Assembly: GCF_002379585.1 (NCBI RefSeq)
Contig: NZ_DFUE01000027.1
Span: 22,811-40,371 of the forward strand
DNA length: 17,561 nucleotides
Direction: 5' to 3'
DNA from: Pseudomonas sp. UBA4194
Lineage (GTDB): Bacteria > Pseudomonadota > Gammaproteobacteria > Pseudomonadales > Pseudomonadaceae
Both the position numbers and the translations under genes were made by a program. Shown one piece after another: positions 6,350-13,477 of this stretch. A model generated the notes under the pieces. The model ran no database searches. It was not told where the DNA came from and worked only from the letters and a program-made list of their open reading frames with translations. Each line of letters opens with the position of its first letter. Positions within the stretch are counted from its first letter, which is position 1.

Positions 6350-7321
6350 ATGCAGACTTTGTACCCGCAGATCAAACCCTATGCCAGGCATGATCTGGCC
6401 GTGGAACAGCCGCATGTGCTGTACGTCGATGAAAGCGGCTCCCCCGAGGGCCTGCCGGTGCTGTTCATTCACGGCGGTCCCGGTTCGGGCTGCGATGCCC
6501 AGAGCCGCTGCTACTTCGACCCCAACCTGTATCGCATCGTCACCTTCGACCAGCGCGGCTGCGGTCGCTCCACGCCCCACGCCAGCCTGGAAAACAACAC
6601 GATCTGGCACCTGATCGAAGATATGGAGCGCATCCGCAAACACCTGGGTATCGATAAATGGGTGCTGTTCGGTGGCTCCTGGGGTTCCACACTCGCCCTG
6701 GCCTATGCCCAGACCCACCCCGAGCGCGTGCATGGCCTGATCCTGCGCGGCGTGTTCCTGTGCCGTCCGCAGGAAATCGAGTGGTTCTATCAAAGTGGCG
6801 CCAGCCGCATGTTCCCCGACTACTGGCAGGACTACATCGCGCCGATCCCCAGCGAGGAGCGCGGCGATCTGCTGCAGGCCTTTCACAGGCGCTTGACCGG
6901 CAACGACCAGATTGCCCAGATGCACGCGGCCAAGGCCTGGTCGACCTGGGAAGGGCGCACTGCGACCCTGCGCCCCAACCCGCTGGTGGTCGACCGCTTC
7001 TCCGAGCCACAGCGTGCGCTGTCGATTGCTCGTATCGAGTGCCACTACTTCGTCAACAATGCCTTTCTCGAGCCGGATCAATTGATCCGCGACGTGCCGC
7101 GCATCGCCCATCTGCCCGCAGTGATCGTGCACGGGCGCTACGACGTGATCTGCCCGCTGGACAATGCCTGGGCGCTGCACCAGGCCTGGCCGAACAGTGA
7201 GCTGCAGGTGATTCGCGACGCCGGCCATGCGGCTTCCGAGCCGGGCATCACCGATGCCCTGGTGCGCGCCGCCGACCAGATGGCCAGGCGTTTGCTCGAC
7301 CTGCCTCTGGAGGAGGCGTGA
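6350..7321 (+). CDS. pip: Prolyl iminopeptidase (alpha/beta hydrolase, S33)
   Basis: A 323-residue cytoplasmic proline iminopeptidase that removes N-terminal proline from peptides. The oxyanion-hole motif HGGPG is at 41-45. The nucleophile elbow GGSWGS has Ser110, with Asp265 in HGRYD and His293 in AGH completing the triad. The conserved FDQRGCGRS follows the first motif, and length and spacing match the family. The ATG at 6350 is chosen because ACGGAG lies six bases upstream and the protein then begins MQTLYPQIKPY, as is usual. The frame is open 84 bases further upstream to 6266, but without a good ribosome site. The 90-bp gap from the PheS-like gene holds two TATGAT hexamers without -35 partners. 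The stop overlaps the next start by four bases, so pip and dtd form an operon. Confidence 0.93.
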   Translation: MQTLYPQIKPYARHDLAVEQPHVLYVDESGSPEGLPVLFIHGGPGSGCDAQSRCYFDPNLYRIVTFDQRGCGRSTPHASLENNTIWHLIEDMERIRKHLGIDKWVLFGGSWGSTLALAYAQTHPERVHGLILRGVFLCRPQEIEWFYQSGASRMFPDYWQDYIAPIPSEERGDLLQAFHRRLTGNDQIAQMHAAKAWSTWEGRTATLRPNPLVVDRFSEPQRALSIARIECHYFVNNAFLEPDQLIRDVPRIAHLPAVIVHGRYDVICPLDNAWALHQAWPNSELQVIRDAGHAASEPGITDALVRAADQMARRLLDLPLEEA

Positions 7322-7755
7322 AGGGACTGCTGCAAAGGGTCAGCCAGGCACAGGTGCAGGTCGAGGGTGAAACCGTGGGTGCCATCGACCAGGGCCTGCT
7401 GGTGCTGGTGGCAGTAGAGCCGCACGACACCCCGGCCAGCGCCGACAAGCTGCTGCACAAATTGCTCAACTACAGGGTGTTCAGCGACGAGCAAGGCAAG
7501 ATGAACCTGTCGCTCAAGGACATCGGCGGCGGCCTGTTGCTGGTGTCCCAGTTCACCCTCGCCGCCGACACTCGAAGCGGCATGCGCCCGGGCTTTTCCA
7601 CCGCCGCCCCGCCAGCACTTGCCGCCGACCTGTTCCACTACCTGGTAGCCGCGGCGAAACAGGCTCACGGGCGGGTGGAAACAGGGCGGTTCGGTGCCGA
7701 TATGCAAGTGAATCTGACCAACGATGGGCCTGTAACTTTCATGTTACAAATTTAG
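7318..7755 (+). CDS. dtd: D-aminoacyl-tRNA deacylase
   Basis: A 145-residue DTD, the homodimeric enzyme that hydrolyses D-aminoacyl-tRNAs (also glycyl-tRNAAla) and so keeps D-amino acids out of proteins. The two active-site signatures are intact: SQFTL at 77-81 and the Gly-cisPro loop NDGPVT at 135-140. Length equals the family norm. It starts with GTG inside the pip stop (GTGA overlap), with AGGAGG four bases ahead of it in the pip coding sequence, so translation is coupled. The protein ends with FMLQI immediately before TAG. A terminator-like hairpin lies about 107 bp downstream. Confidence 0.95.
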   Translation: MKGLLQRVSQAQVQVEGETVGAIDQGLLVLVAVEPHDTPASADKLLHKLLNYRVFSDEQGKMNLSLKDIGGGLLLVSQFTLAADTRSGMRPGFSTAAPPALAADLFHYLVAAAKQAHGRVETGRFGADMQVNLTNDGPVTFMLQI

Positions 7756-7774
7756 TGGCCCTCTAATGGCAGGT

Positions 7775-7803
7775 TTGCGACAAATTACCGTCCTTTGTAG
7801 GAT
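7775..7803 (+). promoter_or_regulatory. Candidate sigma-70 promoter for opgG
   Basis: TTGCGA (7775-7780) and TAGGAT (7798-7803) are separated by exactly 17 bases, in an AT-rich patch just after dtd. The start would be near 7810, leaving a leader of about 210 nt before opgG. A second -10-like stretch, GATAAT (7846-7851), has no good -35. Confidence 0.4.
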
Positions 7804-7861
7804 AAATACTTCGTTTACCCTGATGCGTTGTAACGCGGCGTGCTAGATAATCGCGCGCCAA

Positions 7862-7888
7862 GGGCGCCGCGTTTCGGCGCTCATTTTG
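7862..7888 (+). terminator. Terminator-like hairpin between dtd and opgG
   Basis: GGGCGCCG (7862-7869) pairs with CGGCGCTC (7875-7882) around loop CGTTT, with one G-U pair, followed by ATTTTG. This is the form of an intrinsic terminator with a short U-run. Bases 7855-7859 (GCGCC) can instead pair with 7863-7867 (GGCGC), disrupting it. It may end the pip-dtd transcript, or act as an attenuator if the promoter at 7775-7803 is used. Confidence 0.45.
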
Positions 7889-7950
7889 TCCAGCTTGAGA
7901 CTTGTGCCGTTCCGCTTGGGGAATCATTACGCCCTTTTGGAGTCGGAACA

Positions 7951-8022
7951 ATGCTCGCCAACCCGGCACATGACAGCTGGCCGTTGGTTTTTCGATCTGT
8001 TTTCGGCGAGGGTTGCTCGTGA
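7951..8022 (+). CDS. Candidate 23-residue leader peptide coupled to opgG
   Basis: A small frame starts with ATG at 7951, with GGAG (7939-7942) eight bases upstream, and runs 23 codons to a TGA at 8020-8022. That stop overlaps the GTG start of opgG (GTGA), the same arrangement seen at the pip/dtd junction here. The peptide begins MLANPAHDSW and ends FGEGCS, has no long hydrophobic run, and resembles no family I know. The ribosome site and the exact overlap suggest translation and coupling; without conservation data it could still be chance. No regulatory amino acid run is visible (one Trp, one Cys, one His). Confidence 0.45.
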   Translation: MLANPAHDSWPLVFRSVFGEGCS

Positions 8023-9755
8023 TTGTTAGTCCTTTAAATGCTTCACCAACACCCCGCACTCGGTTGCGCAAGGCATTGCTGACCGGTTCGGCGCTGCTGT
8101 GCCTGTTCAGCGCTGGTCAGCTCTGGGCATTCAGCCTGGATGACGTCGCCAATCGGGCCAAGGAGCTCGCCGGGCAAAAATTCGACGCCCCGAAAAGCAA
8201 CCTGCCGAAAGAATTTCGCGACATGAAGTTCGCGGATTACCAGAAAATCCGCTTCCGCAATGAAAAGGCCGAATGGGCCGAAGCCAAGACCCCGTTCAAG
8301 CTTTCTTTCTATCACCAGGGCATGCACTTCGATACCCCGGTACGCATCAACGAAGTCACCGCCACCGCTGTCAACGAGATCAAGTACGATCCGGCGCGGT
8401 TCGATTTCGGCGATCTGCAGTTCGATCCCAAGGCCACCGAGCAACTGGGCTACGCGGGCTTCCGCGTGCTGTTCCCGATCAACAAGGCCGACAAGCAAGA
8501 CGAAATCATGACCATGCTGGGCGCGAGCTACTTCCGCGTCATCGGCAAGAATCAGGTATACGGTCTGTCCGCCCGCGGTCTGGCGCTGGACACCGCGTTG
8601 CCGTCCGGCGAGGAATTCCCGCGTTTTCGCGAGTTCTGGATCGAGCGTCCGAACGAAGGCGACAAGCAGCTGGTGATCTTTGCCCTCCTGGACTCACCGC
8701 GCTCCACCGGTGCCTATAAACTGATCCTGCGTCCAGGCAAGGACACCACCGTCGACGTCGAGTCGCGGGTGTTCCTGCGTGACCATGTCAGCCGCCTGGG
8801 TATCGCGCCGCTGACCAGCATGTTCCTGTTCGGCTCCAACCAGCCATCGCGCGTGCAGAACTACCGTCACGAACTGCATGACTCCACGGGTCTGTCGATC
8901 CATGCCGGCAACGGCGAGTGGCTGTGGCGCCCGCTGAACAACCCGAAACACCTGGCCGTGAGCAGCTTCACCGTCGAGAACCCGCGTGGCTTCGGTTTGC
9001 TGCAACGGGGTCGCGAGTTCGGCCGCTACGAAGACCTGGACGACCGCTACGACAAGCGTCCGAGCGCCTGGATCGAACCCAAGGGCGATTGGGGCAAAGG
9101 CACCGTCGACCTGGTGGAAATCCCCACCGCCGATGAAACCAACGACAACATCGTAGCCTTCTGGAACCCGGAGAAGATCCCGGAGCCGGGTCAGCCGCTG
9201 GAGCACAACTACCGTCTGCACTGGACCCTGGACGAAGACGAGTTCCACTCGCCGGATATCGGCTGGGTCAAGCAGACCCTGCGTTCGACCGGTGACGTCA
9301 AGCAGTCCAACCTGATCCGTCAGCCTGACGGCAGCGTGGCATTCCTGCTCGACTACGAAGGTCCGGTACTGGCCGCGTTGCCTGAAGACGCCGCCGTGCG
9401 CAGTCAGGTCAGCGTCGACGACAACGCCGATCTGGTGGAAAACAACGTCCGCTATAATCCCGAGACCAAAGGCTGGCGCCTGACCCTGCGGGTCAAGGTC
9501 AAGGATCCGAACAAGGCTGTGGAGATGCGCGCCGCGCTGGTCAAGGACCTGCCCGTCGAGCCTGCCGCACCTGTCGAGCCTGCCAAGGAAGAAAAGGCCC
9601 CGGTCAAGCATGACAAGGCTCACGCCAAGGCCGAGAAGGTTGCCGAAACCGCTCCGGCACCGGCTGAAGCTGCTCCGGCCGCACCTACCGAACCGGTCAA
9701 GACCGAACAAGTCCTGACTGAAACCTGGAGCTACCAGTTGCCCGCCGATGACTAA
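8019..9755 (+). CDS. opgG: Periplasmic glucans biosynthesis protein OpgG (MdoG)
   Basis: A 578-residue periplasmic protein needed with OpgH to make osmoregulated periplasmic glucans; it is thought to act on branching or release of the glucose chain. A signal peptide covers about residues 1-37, ending before FSLDDVANRAKELA. The core follows the family: FRDMKFADYQKIRF, FLFGSNQP, DSTGLSIHAGNGEWLWRPL, FGLLQRGREFGRYEDLDDRY, and the final TETWSYQLPADD. The protein is longer than the about 511 residues of E. coli because an Ala/Pro/Lys/Glu-rich segment (about 512-563) sits before the last strand. The start is GTG at 8019, with GCGAGGG ending six bases upstream; an in-frame TTG at 8013 is too close to that site. 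Its end overlaps opgH by eight bases. Confidence 0.95.
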   Translation: MIVSPLNASPTPRTRLRKALLTGSALLCLFSAGQLWAFSLDDVANRAKELAGQKFDAPKSNLPKEFRDMKFADYQKIRFRNEKAEWAEAKTPFKLSFYHQGMHFDTPVRINEVTATAVNEIKYDPARFDFGDLQFDPKATEQLGYAGFRVLFPINKADKQDEIMTMLGASYFRVIGKNQVYGLSARGLALDTALPSGEEFPRFREFWIERPNEGDKQLVIFALLDSPRSTGAYKLILRPGKDTTVDVESRVFLRDHVSRLGIAPLTSMFLFGSNQPSRVQNYRHELHDSTGLSIHAGNGEWLWRPLNNPKHLAVSSFTVENPRGFGLLQRGREFGRYEDLDDRYDKRPSAWIEPKGDWGKGTVDLVEIPTADETNDNIVAFWNPEKIPEPGQPLEHNYRLHWTLDEDEFHSPDIGWVKQTLRSTGDVKQSNLIRQPDGSVAFLLDYEGPVLAALPEDAAVRSQVSVDDNADLVENNVRYNPETKGWRLTLRVKVKDPNKAVEMRAALVKDLPVEPAAPVEPAKEEKAPVKHDKAHAKAEKVAETAPAPAEAAPAAPTEPVKTEQVLTETWSYQLPADD

Positions 9756-12330
9756 TTCTCCAGCTCGACCAGAATCGCTCAGCGAGTATCTGGCACACCT
9801 GCCCCTCAGTGCCGAGCAGCGCGCGGAACTCGCCAGCTGCACGTCCTTCGCGCAATTGCACGAGCGCCTCTCGGGGCGCCCGGCGCACGACTCCGTGCTG
9901 GGCGCGCAGAATTCCGTCGAGCAGCGTCTGCGCCTCGACAGTGCCGCCGAGTTCGAAGAAGCCGAGATGCTGGCGGTGGATGCCAGCGGCCGGATCAAGC
10001 TCAAGACAACGCCGCCGATCAACCGTACCAAGGTGGTTCCCGAGCCTTGGCGCACCAACGTGATCGTGCGGGTGTGGCGCAAGCTCACCGGCAAGGCCAG
10101 CCGACCGGAGCCGACCAGTGACAAGCGAGAGCTGCCCCATGCGCGCTGGCGCTGGGTGGGCTCGATGCGCCGCTACATCCTGCTGGTGCTGATGTTGGGT
10201 CAGACCATCGTCGCTGGCTGGTACATGAAAGGCATCATGCCGTACCAGGGTTGGGGCATGGTCGATCTCGACGAGGTGGTGCGTCAGCCACTGATGCAGA
10301 CCGCCACCCAGGTGTTGCCGTATTTCCTGCAGACCAGCATCCTGATTCTGTTCGGCATTCTGTTCTGCTGGGTGTCGGCAGGTTTCTGGACCGCCCTGAT
10401 GGGCTTTCTGGAACTGTTGACCGGTCGCGACAAGTACCGTATTTCCGGCGCCAGCGCCGGCAATGAGCCGATCGAGGCGGGCGCACGCACCGCCTTGGTG
10501 ATGCCCATCTGCAACGAGGATGTGCCACGCGTCTTCGCTGGCCTGCGCGCGACTTTCGAGTCGGTGAAGGCCACGGGCGATCTGGATCGCTTCGACTTCT
10601 TCGTGCTCAGCGACACCAATGACCCCGACATCGCCGTGGCCGAGCAACAGGCTTGGCTGGAAGTCTGTCGCGAAGCCGGTGGCTTCGGGCATATCTTCTA
10701 TCGCCGCCGTCGCCGTCGGGTCAAGCGCAAGAGTGGCAACCTCGACGACTTCTGCCGTCGCTGGGGTGCCGACTACCGTTACATGGTGGTATTGGACGCC
10801 GATAGCGTCATGAGTGGTGAATGCCTGACCAGCCTGGTGCGCTTGATGGAAGCAACCCCGGATGCCGGCATCATCCAGACGGCGCCGAAAGCGTCGGGCA
10901 TGGACACCCTGTATGCACGCATGCAGCAGTTCGCCACCCGCGTGTACGGCCCGCTGTTTACCGCTGGCCTGCACTTCTGGCAGTTGGGGGAATCCCACTA
11001 CTGGGGGCACAACGCGATCATTCGCATGAAGCCGTTCATCGAGCACTGCGCCCTGGCGCCGTTGCCAGGAAAGGGTGCGTTCGCCGGTGCCATCCTGTCT
11101 CACGACTTCGTCGAAGCGGCCTTGATGCGTCGCGCGGGTTGGGGGGTGTGGATTGCCTATGACCTGCCGGGCAGTTATGAAGAGTTGCCGCCCAACCTTC
11201 TCGACGAGCTCAAGCGAGACCGTCGCTGGTGCCACGGCAACCTGATGAACTTCCGCCTGTTCCTGGTCAAGGGCATGCACCCGGTGCACCGCGCCGTGTT
11301 CCTGACGGGCGTGATGTCGTACCTGTCAGCACCCTTGTGGTTCTTCTTCCTGGTGTTGTCCACAGCCTTGCTGGCAGTGAACACGCTGATGGAGCCCACC
11401 TACTTCCTGGCGCCTCGGCAGCTTTACCCGCTGTGGCCGCAGTGGCATCCGGACAAGGCGGTGGCGTTGTTCTCCACCACCATCGTGTTGCTGTTCCTGC
11501 CCAAGCTGCTGAGTATCATCCTGATCTGGGCCAAGGGCGCGAAGGAATACGGTGGTCGTTTCAAGGTCACCTTGTCGATGCTGCTGGAGATGCTGTTCTC
11601 CATGCTCCTGGCGCCGGTGCGCATGCTGTTCCATACCCGTTTCGTGCTGGCCGCGTTCCTGGGCTGGGCAGCGACCTGGAACTCGCCGCAGCGCGATGAC
11701 GACTCCACGCCTTGGCTGGAAGCGGTCAAGCGCCACGGCTCGCAGACGGTGCTGGGTGCGGCGTGGGCCGCTCTGGTCATCTGGTTGAACCCCAGCTTCC
11801 TGTGGTGGCTGACGCCTATCGTCGGGTCGTTGATGCTGTCGATCCCGGTGTCGGTGATCTCCAGCCGTACCAACCTGGGTCTGCAGGCACGCGACGAGAA
11901 GTTGTTCCTGATTCCTGAGGAGTACGATACGCCTCAGGAGCTGCTGTCCACTGACCAGTACACTCACGAGAACCGCTGGCACGCCCTCAAGGACGGTTTC
12001 GTCCGGGCTGTGGTCGATCCGCGTCAGAATGCCCTGGCCTACGGCCTGGCAACCGCGCGGCACGCCAAAGCGGCGCCCATCGAAAGCATGCGCGCGGAGT
12101 GGGTGAACAAGGCACTGGAAGGCGGACCGGCGAAGCTGGACAACAACACCCGCATGTCATTGCTCAGCGACCCTGTGGCGATGTCGCGTCTGCACGATCA
12201 TGTGTGGGCTGACCAGAACCCTGCCTGGCTGGGCGCCTGGCGCGAGTCCAAGCAGTCGGATCCGCACTCGCCGCTGTTGCCTCTGCACCCTGAGGCGCCG
12301 GTGGCGGCGGTCGGGTTGCAGAACGCTTAG
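9748..12330 (+). CDS. opgH: Glucans biosynthesis glucosyltransferase OpgH (MdoH)
   Basis: An 860-residue inner-membrane glucosyltransferase that polymerises beta-1,2-glucose from UDP-glucose for periplasmic glucans. A cytoplasmic N-terminal region leads to two membrane segments (about 142-165 and 188-222). The GT2-type catalytic domain follows, with SDTNDPD near 290, the DxD-like LDADSVMSG near 348, and the RRW of a QxxRW-like motif near 492-494 (RDRRWCHGN). Further hydrophobic segments lie at about 517-545, 570-595, 610-655 and 665-705, and a soluble tail ends the protein. Length is close to E. coli OpgH (847). The ATG lies inside the end of opgG, so the two are translated together. A REP pair begins seven bases after the stop. 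Confidence 0.96.
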   Translation: MTNSPARPESLSEYLAHLPLSAEQRAELASCTSFAQLHERLSGRPAHDSVLGAQNSVEQRLRLDSAAEFEEAEMLAVDASGRIKLKTTPPINRTKVVPEPWRTNVIVRVWRKLTGKASRPEPTSDKRELPHARWRWVGSMRRYILLVLMLGQTIVAGWYMKGIMPYQGWGMVDLDEVVRQPLMQTATQVLPYFLQTSILILFGILFCWVSAGFWTALMGFLELLTGRDKYRISGASAGNEPIEAGARTALVMPICNEDVPRVFAGLRATFESVKATGDLDRFDFFVLSDTNDPDIAVAEQQAWLEVCREAGGFGHIFYRRRRRRVKRKSGNLDDFCRRWGADYRYMVVLDADSVMSGECLTSLVRLMEATPDAGIIQTAPKASGMDTLYARMQQFATRVYGPLFTAGLHFWQLGESHYWGHNAIIRMKPFIEHCALAPLPGKGAFAGAILSHDFVEAALMRRAGWGVWIAYDLPGSYEELPPNLLDELKRDRRWCHGNLMNFRLFLVKGMHPVHRAVFLTGVMSYLSAPLWFFFLVLSTALLAVNTLMEPTYFLAPRQLYPLWPQWHPDKAVALFSTTIVLLFLPKLLSIILIWAKGAKEYGGRFKVTLSMLLEMLFSMLLAPVRMLFHTRFVLAAFLGWAATWNSPQRDDDSTPWLEAVKRHGSQTVLGAAWAALVIWLNPSFLWWLTPIVGSLMLSIPVSVISSRTNLGLQARDEKLFLIPEEYDTPQELLSTDQYTHENRWHALKDGFVRAVVDPRQNALAYGLATARHAKAAPIESMRAEWVNKALEGGPAKLDNNTRMSLLSDPVAMSRLHDHVWADQNPAWLGAWRESKQSDPHSPLLPLHPEAPVAAVGLQNA

Positions 12331-12336
12331 GCAGGC

Positions 12337-12460
12337 CCGGCCTCATCGCGGGTAGAACCCGCTCCCACAGGAGCTGCGGCCCGCCCGCAAGCTCCTCCAC
12401 AGGACCTGCGGTTGTCACGCGGTCTCTTGTGGGAGCGGGCTCTGCCCGCGATGGGGCCGG
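12337..12460. repeat. Inverted pair of REP elements after opgH
   Basis: REP elements at 12337-12371 (core GCGGGT-AGA-ACCCGC) and 12426-12460 (opposite orientation, core stem GGGC/GCCC) flank about 54 bp. The outer ends read CCGGCC and GGCCGG, completing the dyad. The pair separates opgH from the amino acid importer operon and may serve as an mRNA end. No T-run follows. Confidence 0.85.
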
Positions 12461-12518
12461 CGAGGTCTTGTGCCATGCACCGCAACGGTGCCACTGGGCA
12501 CTAATTTCTCCATCGAAC

Positions 12519-12547
12519 TTTGTCCGAACTCCCGTTTAGGTTAGGAT
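12519..12547 (+). promoter_or_regulatory. Candidate sigma-70 promoter for the amino acid importer
   Basis: TTTGTC (12519-12524) and TAGGAT (12542-12547) are spaced by 17 bases, in the least GC-rich part of the gap. The predicted start near 12554 is next to a small hairpin CGCACC/GGTGCG (12548-12553 with 12561-12566). The layout matches the opgG candidate, with the same TAGGAT -10. Confidence 0.4.
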
Positions 12548-12607
12548 CGCACCCCGAAATGGTGCGTCCAGGCCTGGTCGTGCCCGATGTTGGCTAGGGG
12601 ATTGGTA

Positions 12608-13405
12608 ATGAAGAAGTATCTATCGATGCTGCTGCTCGGCGTCATGGCCGCGGTGGCTATGAGCTCCGCCCAGGCGGGCGCCATCGATGAGGCGGTCAAG
12701 CGCGGCACTTTGCGGGTGGGCATGGACCCTACCTACATGCCGTTCGAAATGACCAACAAGCGCGGCGACATCATCGGCTTCGAAGTCGATCTGCTCAAGG
12801 CCATGGCCAAGTCCATGGGCGTCAAGCTGGAGCTGGTGTCCACCAGCCTGGACGGCATCATTCCCGCATTGCTCACCGACAAGTTCGACATGATCGGCAG
12901 CGGCCTCACCCTGACCCAGGAACGCAACCTGCGCATCAACTTCAGCGATCCGTTCATCGTGGTAGGCCAGACCCTGCTGATCCGCAAGGAACTGGCCGAC
13001 AAGGTCAAGACCTACAAGGACCTGAACAGCGCCGACTACCGCATCACCTCCAAGGTGGGCACCACGGGTGAGTTCGTGGCCAAGAAGCTGATTGCCAAGG
13101 CCCAGTACCATGGCTATGACAATGAGCCCGAAGCGGTGCTGGATGTGGTCAACGGCAAGGCCGATGCCTTCATCTACGACTCGCCCTACAACGTGGTGGC
13201 AGTGGACAAGGTCGGCAACGGCAAACTGGTCTATCTGGACGAGCCTTTCACCTATGAGCCGTTGGCGTTCGGGTTGAAGAAAGGCGACTACGACAGCCTG
13301 AACTTCATCAACAACTTCCTGCGCCAGGCGCGTGAAGATGGCAGTTACGAGCGGATCCACAACAAGTGGTTCAAGAGTAAGAACTGGCTCAAAGAGATGG
13401 AATAA
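12608..13405 (+). CDS. Polar amino acid ABC importer, periplasmic binding protein
   Basis: A 265-residue family 3 solute-binding protein (PBPb fold) for a polar amino acid. The signal peptide is residues 1-23, with cleavage after AQA. The mature part has the expected GTLRVGMDPTYMPFEM, then GFEVDLLKAMAKSMGVKLE, DGIIPALLTDKFDMIGSG with TLTQERNL, the hinge region with VGTTGEFVAKK, and a DAFIYDSPYNVV segment that usually contacts the ligand. The ATG at 12608 has AGGGGA six bases upstream; an in-frame TTG at 12587 is not needed. It heads a three-gene set with permease and ATPase, separated from them by two hairpins. The exact ligand (glutamine, arginine, glutamate or another) cannot be told from sequence alone. 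Confidence 0.9.
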   Translation: MKKYLSMLLLGVMAAVAMSSAQAGAIDEAVKRGTLRVGMDPTYMPFEMTNKRGDIIGFEVDLLKAMAKSMGVKLELVSTSLDGIIPALLTDKFDMIGSGLTLTQERNLRINFSDPFIVVGQTLLIRKELADKVKTYKDLNSADYRITSKVGTTGEFVAKKLIAKAQYHGYDNEPEAVLDVVNGKADAFIYDSPYNVVAVDKVGNGKLVYLDEPFTYEPLAFGLKKGDYDSLNFINNFLRQAREDGSYERIHNKWFKSKNWLKEME

Positions 13406-13430
13406 CGCCCCTTCGGCGGCGTTGACCCCC

Positions 13431-13465
13431 AACGCGCAGGCCGGTCCTGCGCGTTCGTCTTTATT
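13431..13465 (+). terminator. Intra-operon terminator-like hairpin
   Basis: AACGCGCAGG (13431-13440) pairs perfectly with CCTGCGCGTT (13446-13455) around loop CCGGT and is followed by CGTCTTTATT. A smaller hairpin, AACGCC/GGCGTT (13404-13409 with 13418-13423), precedes it, overlapping the binding-protein stop codon. The strong stem with a short, interrupted U-run suits partial termination, leaving more binding protein than permease and ATPase mRNA. Confidence 0.6.
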
Positions 13466-13477
13466 CGGATTGTCCCT

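Noticed and set aside
5585..7228. Long antisense open frames opposite srmL/pip, and similar ones opposite opgG/opgH and the importer genes
   Set aside because: These are expected from high-GC codon use. Their compositions (rich in His, Gln, Arg, Gly) are typical of antisense shadows, and the sense strands encode well-known proteins.
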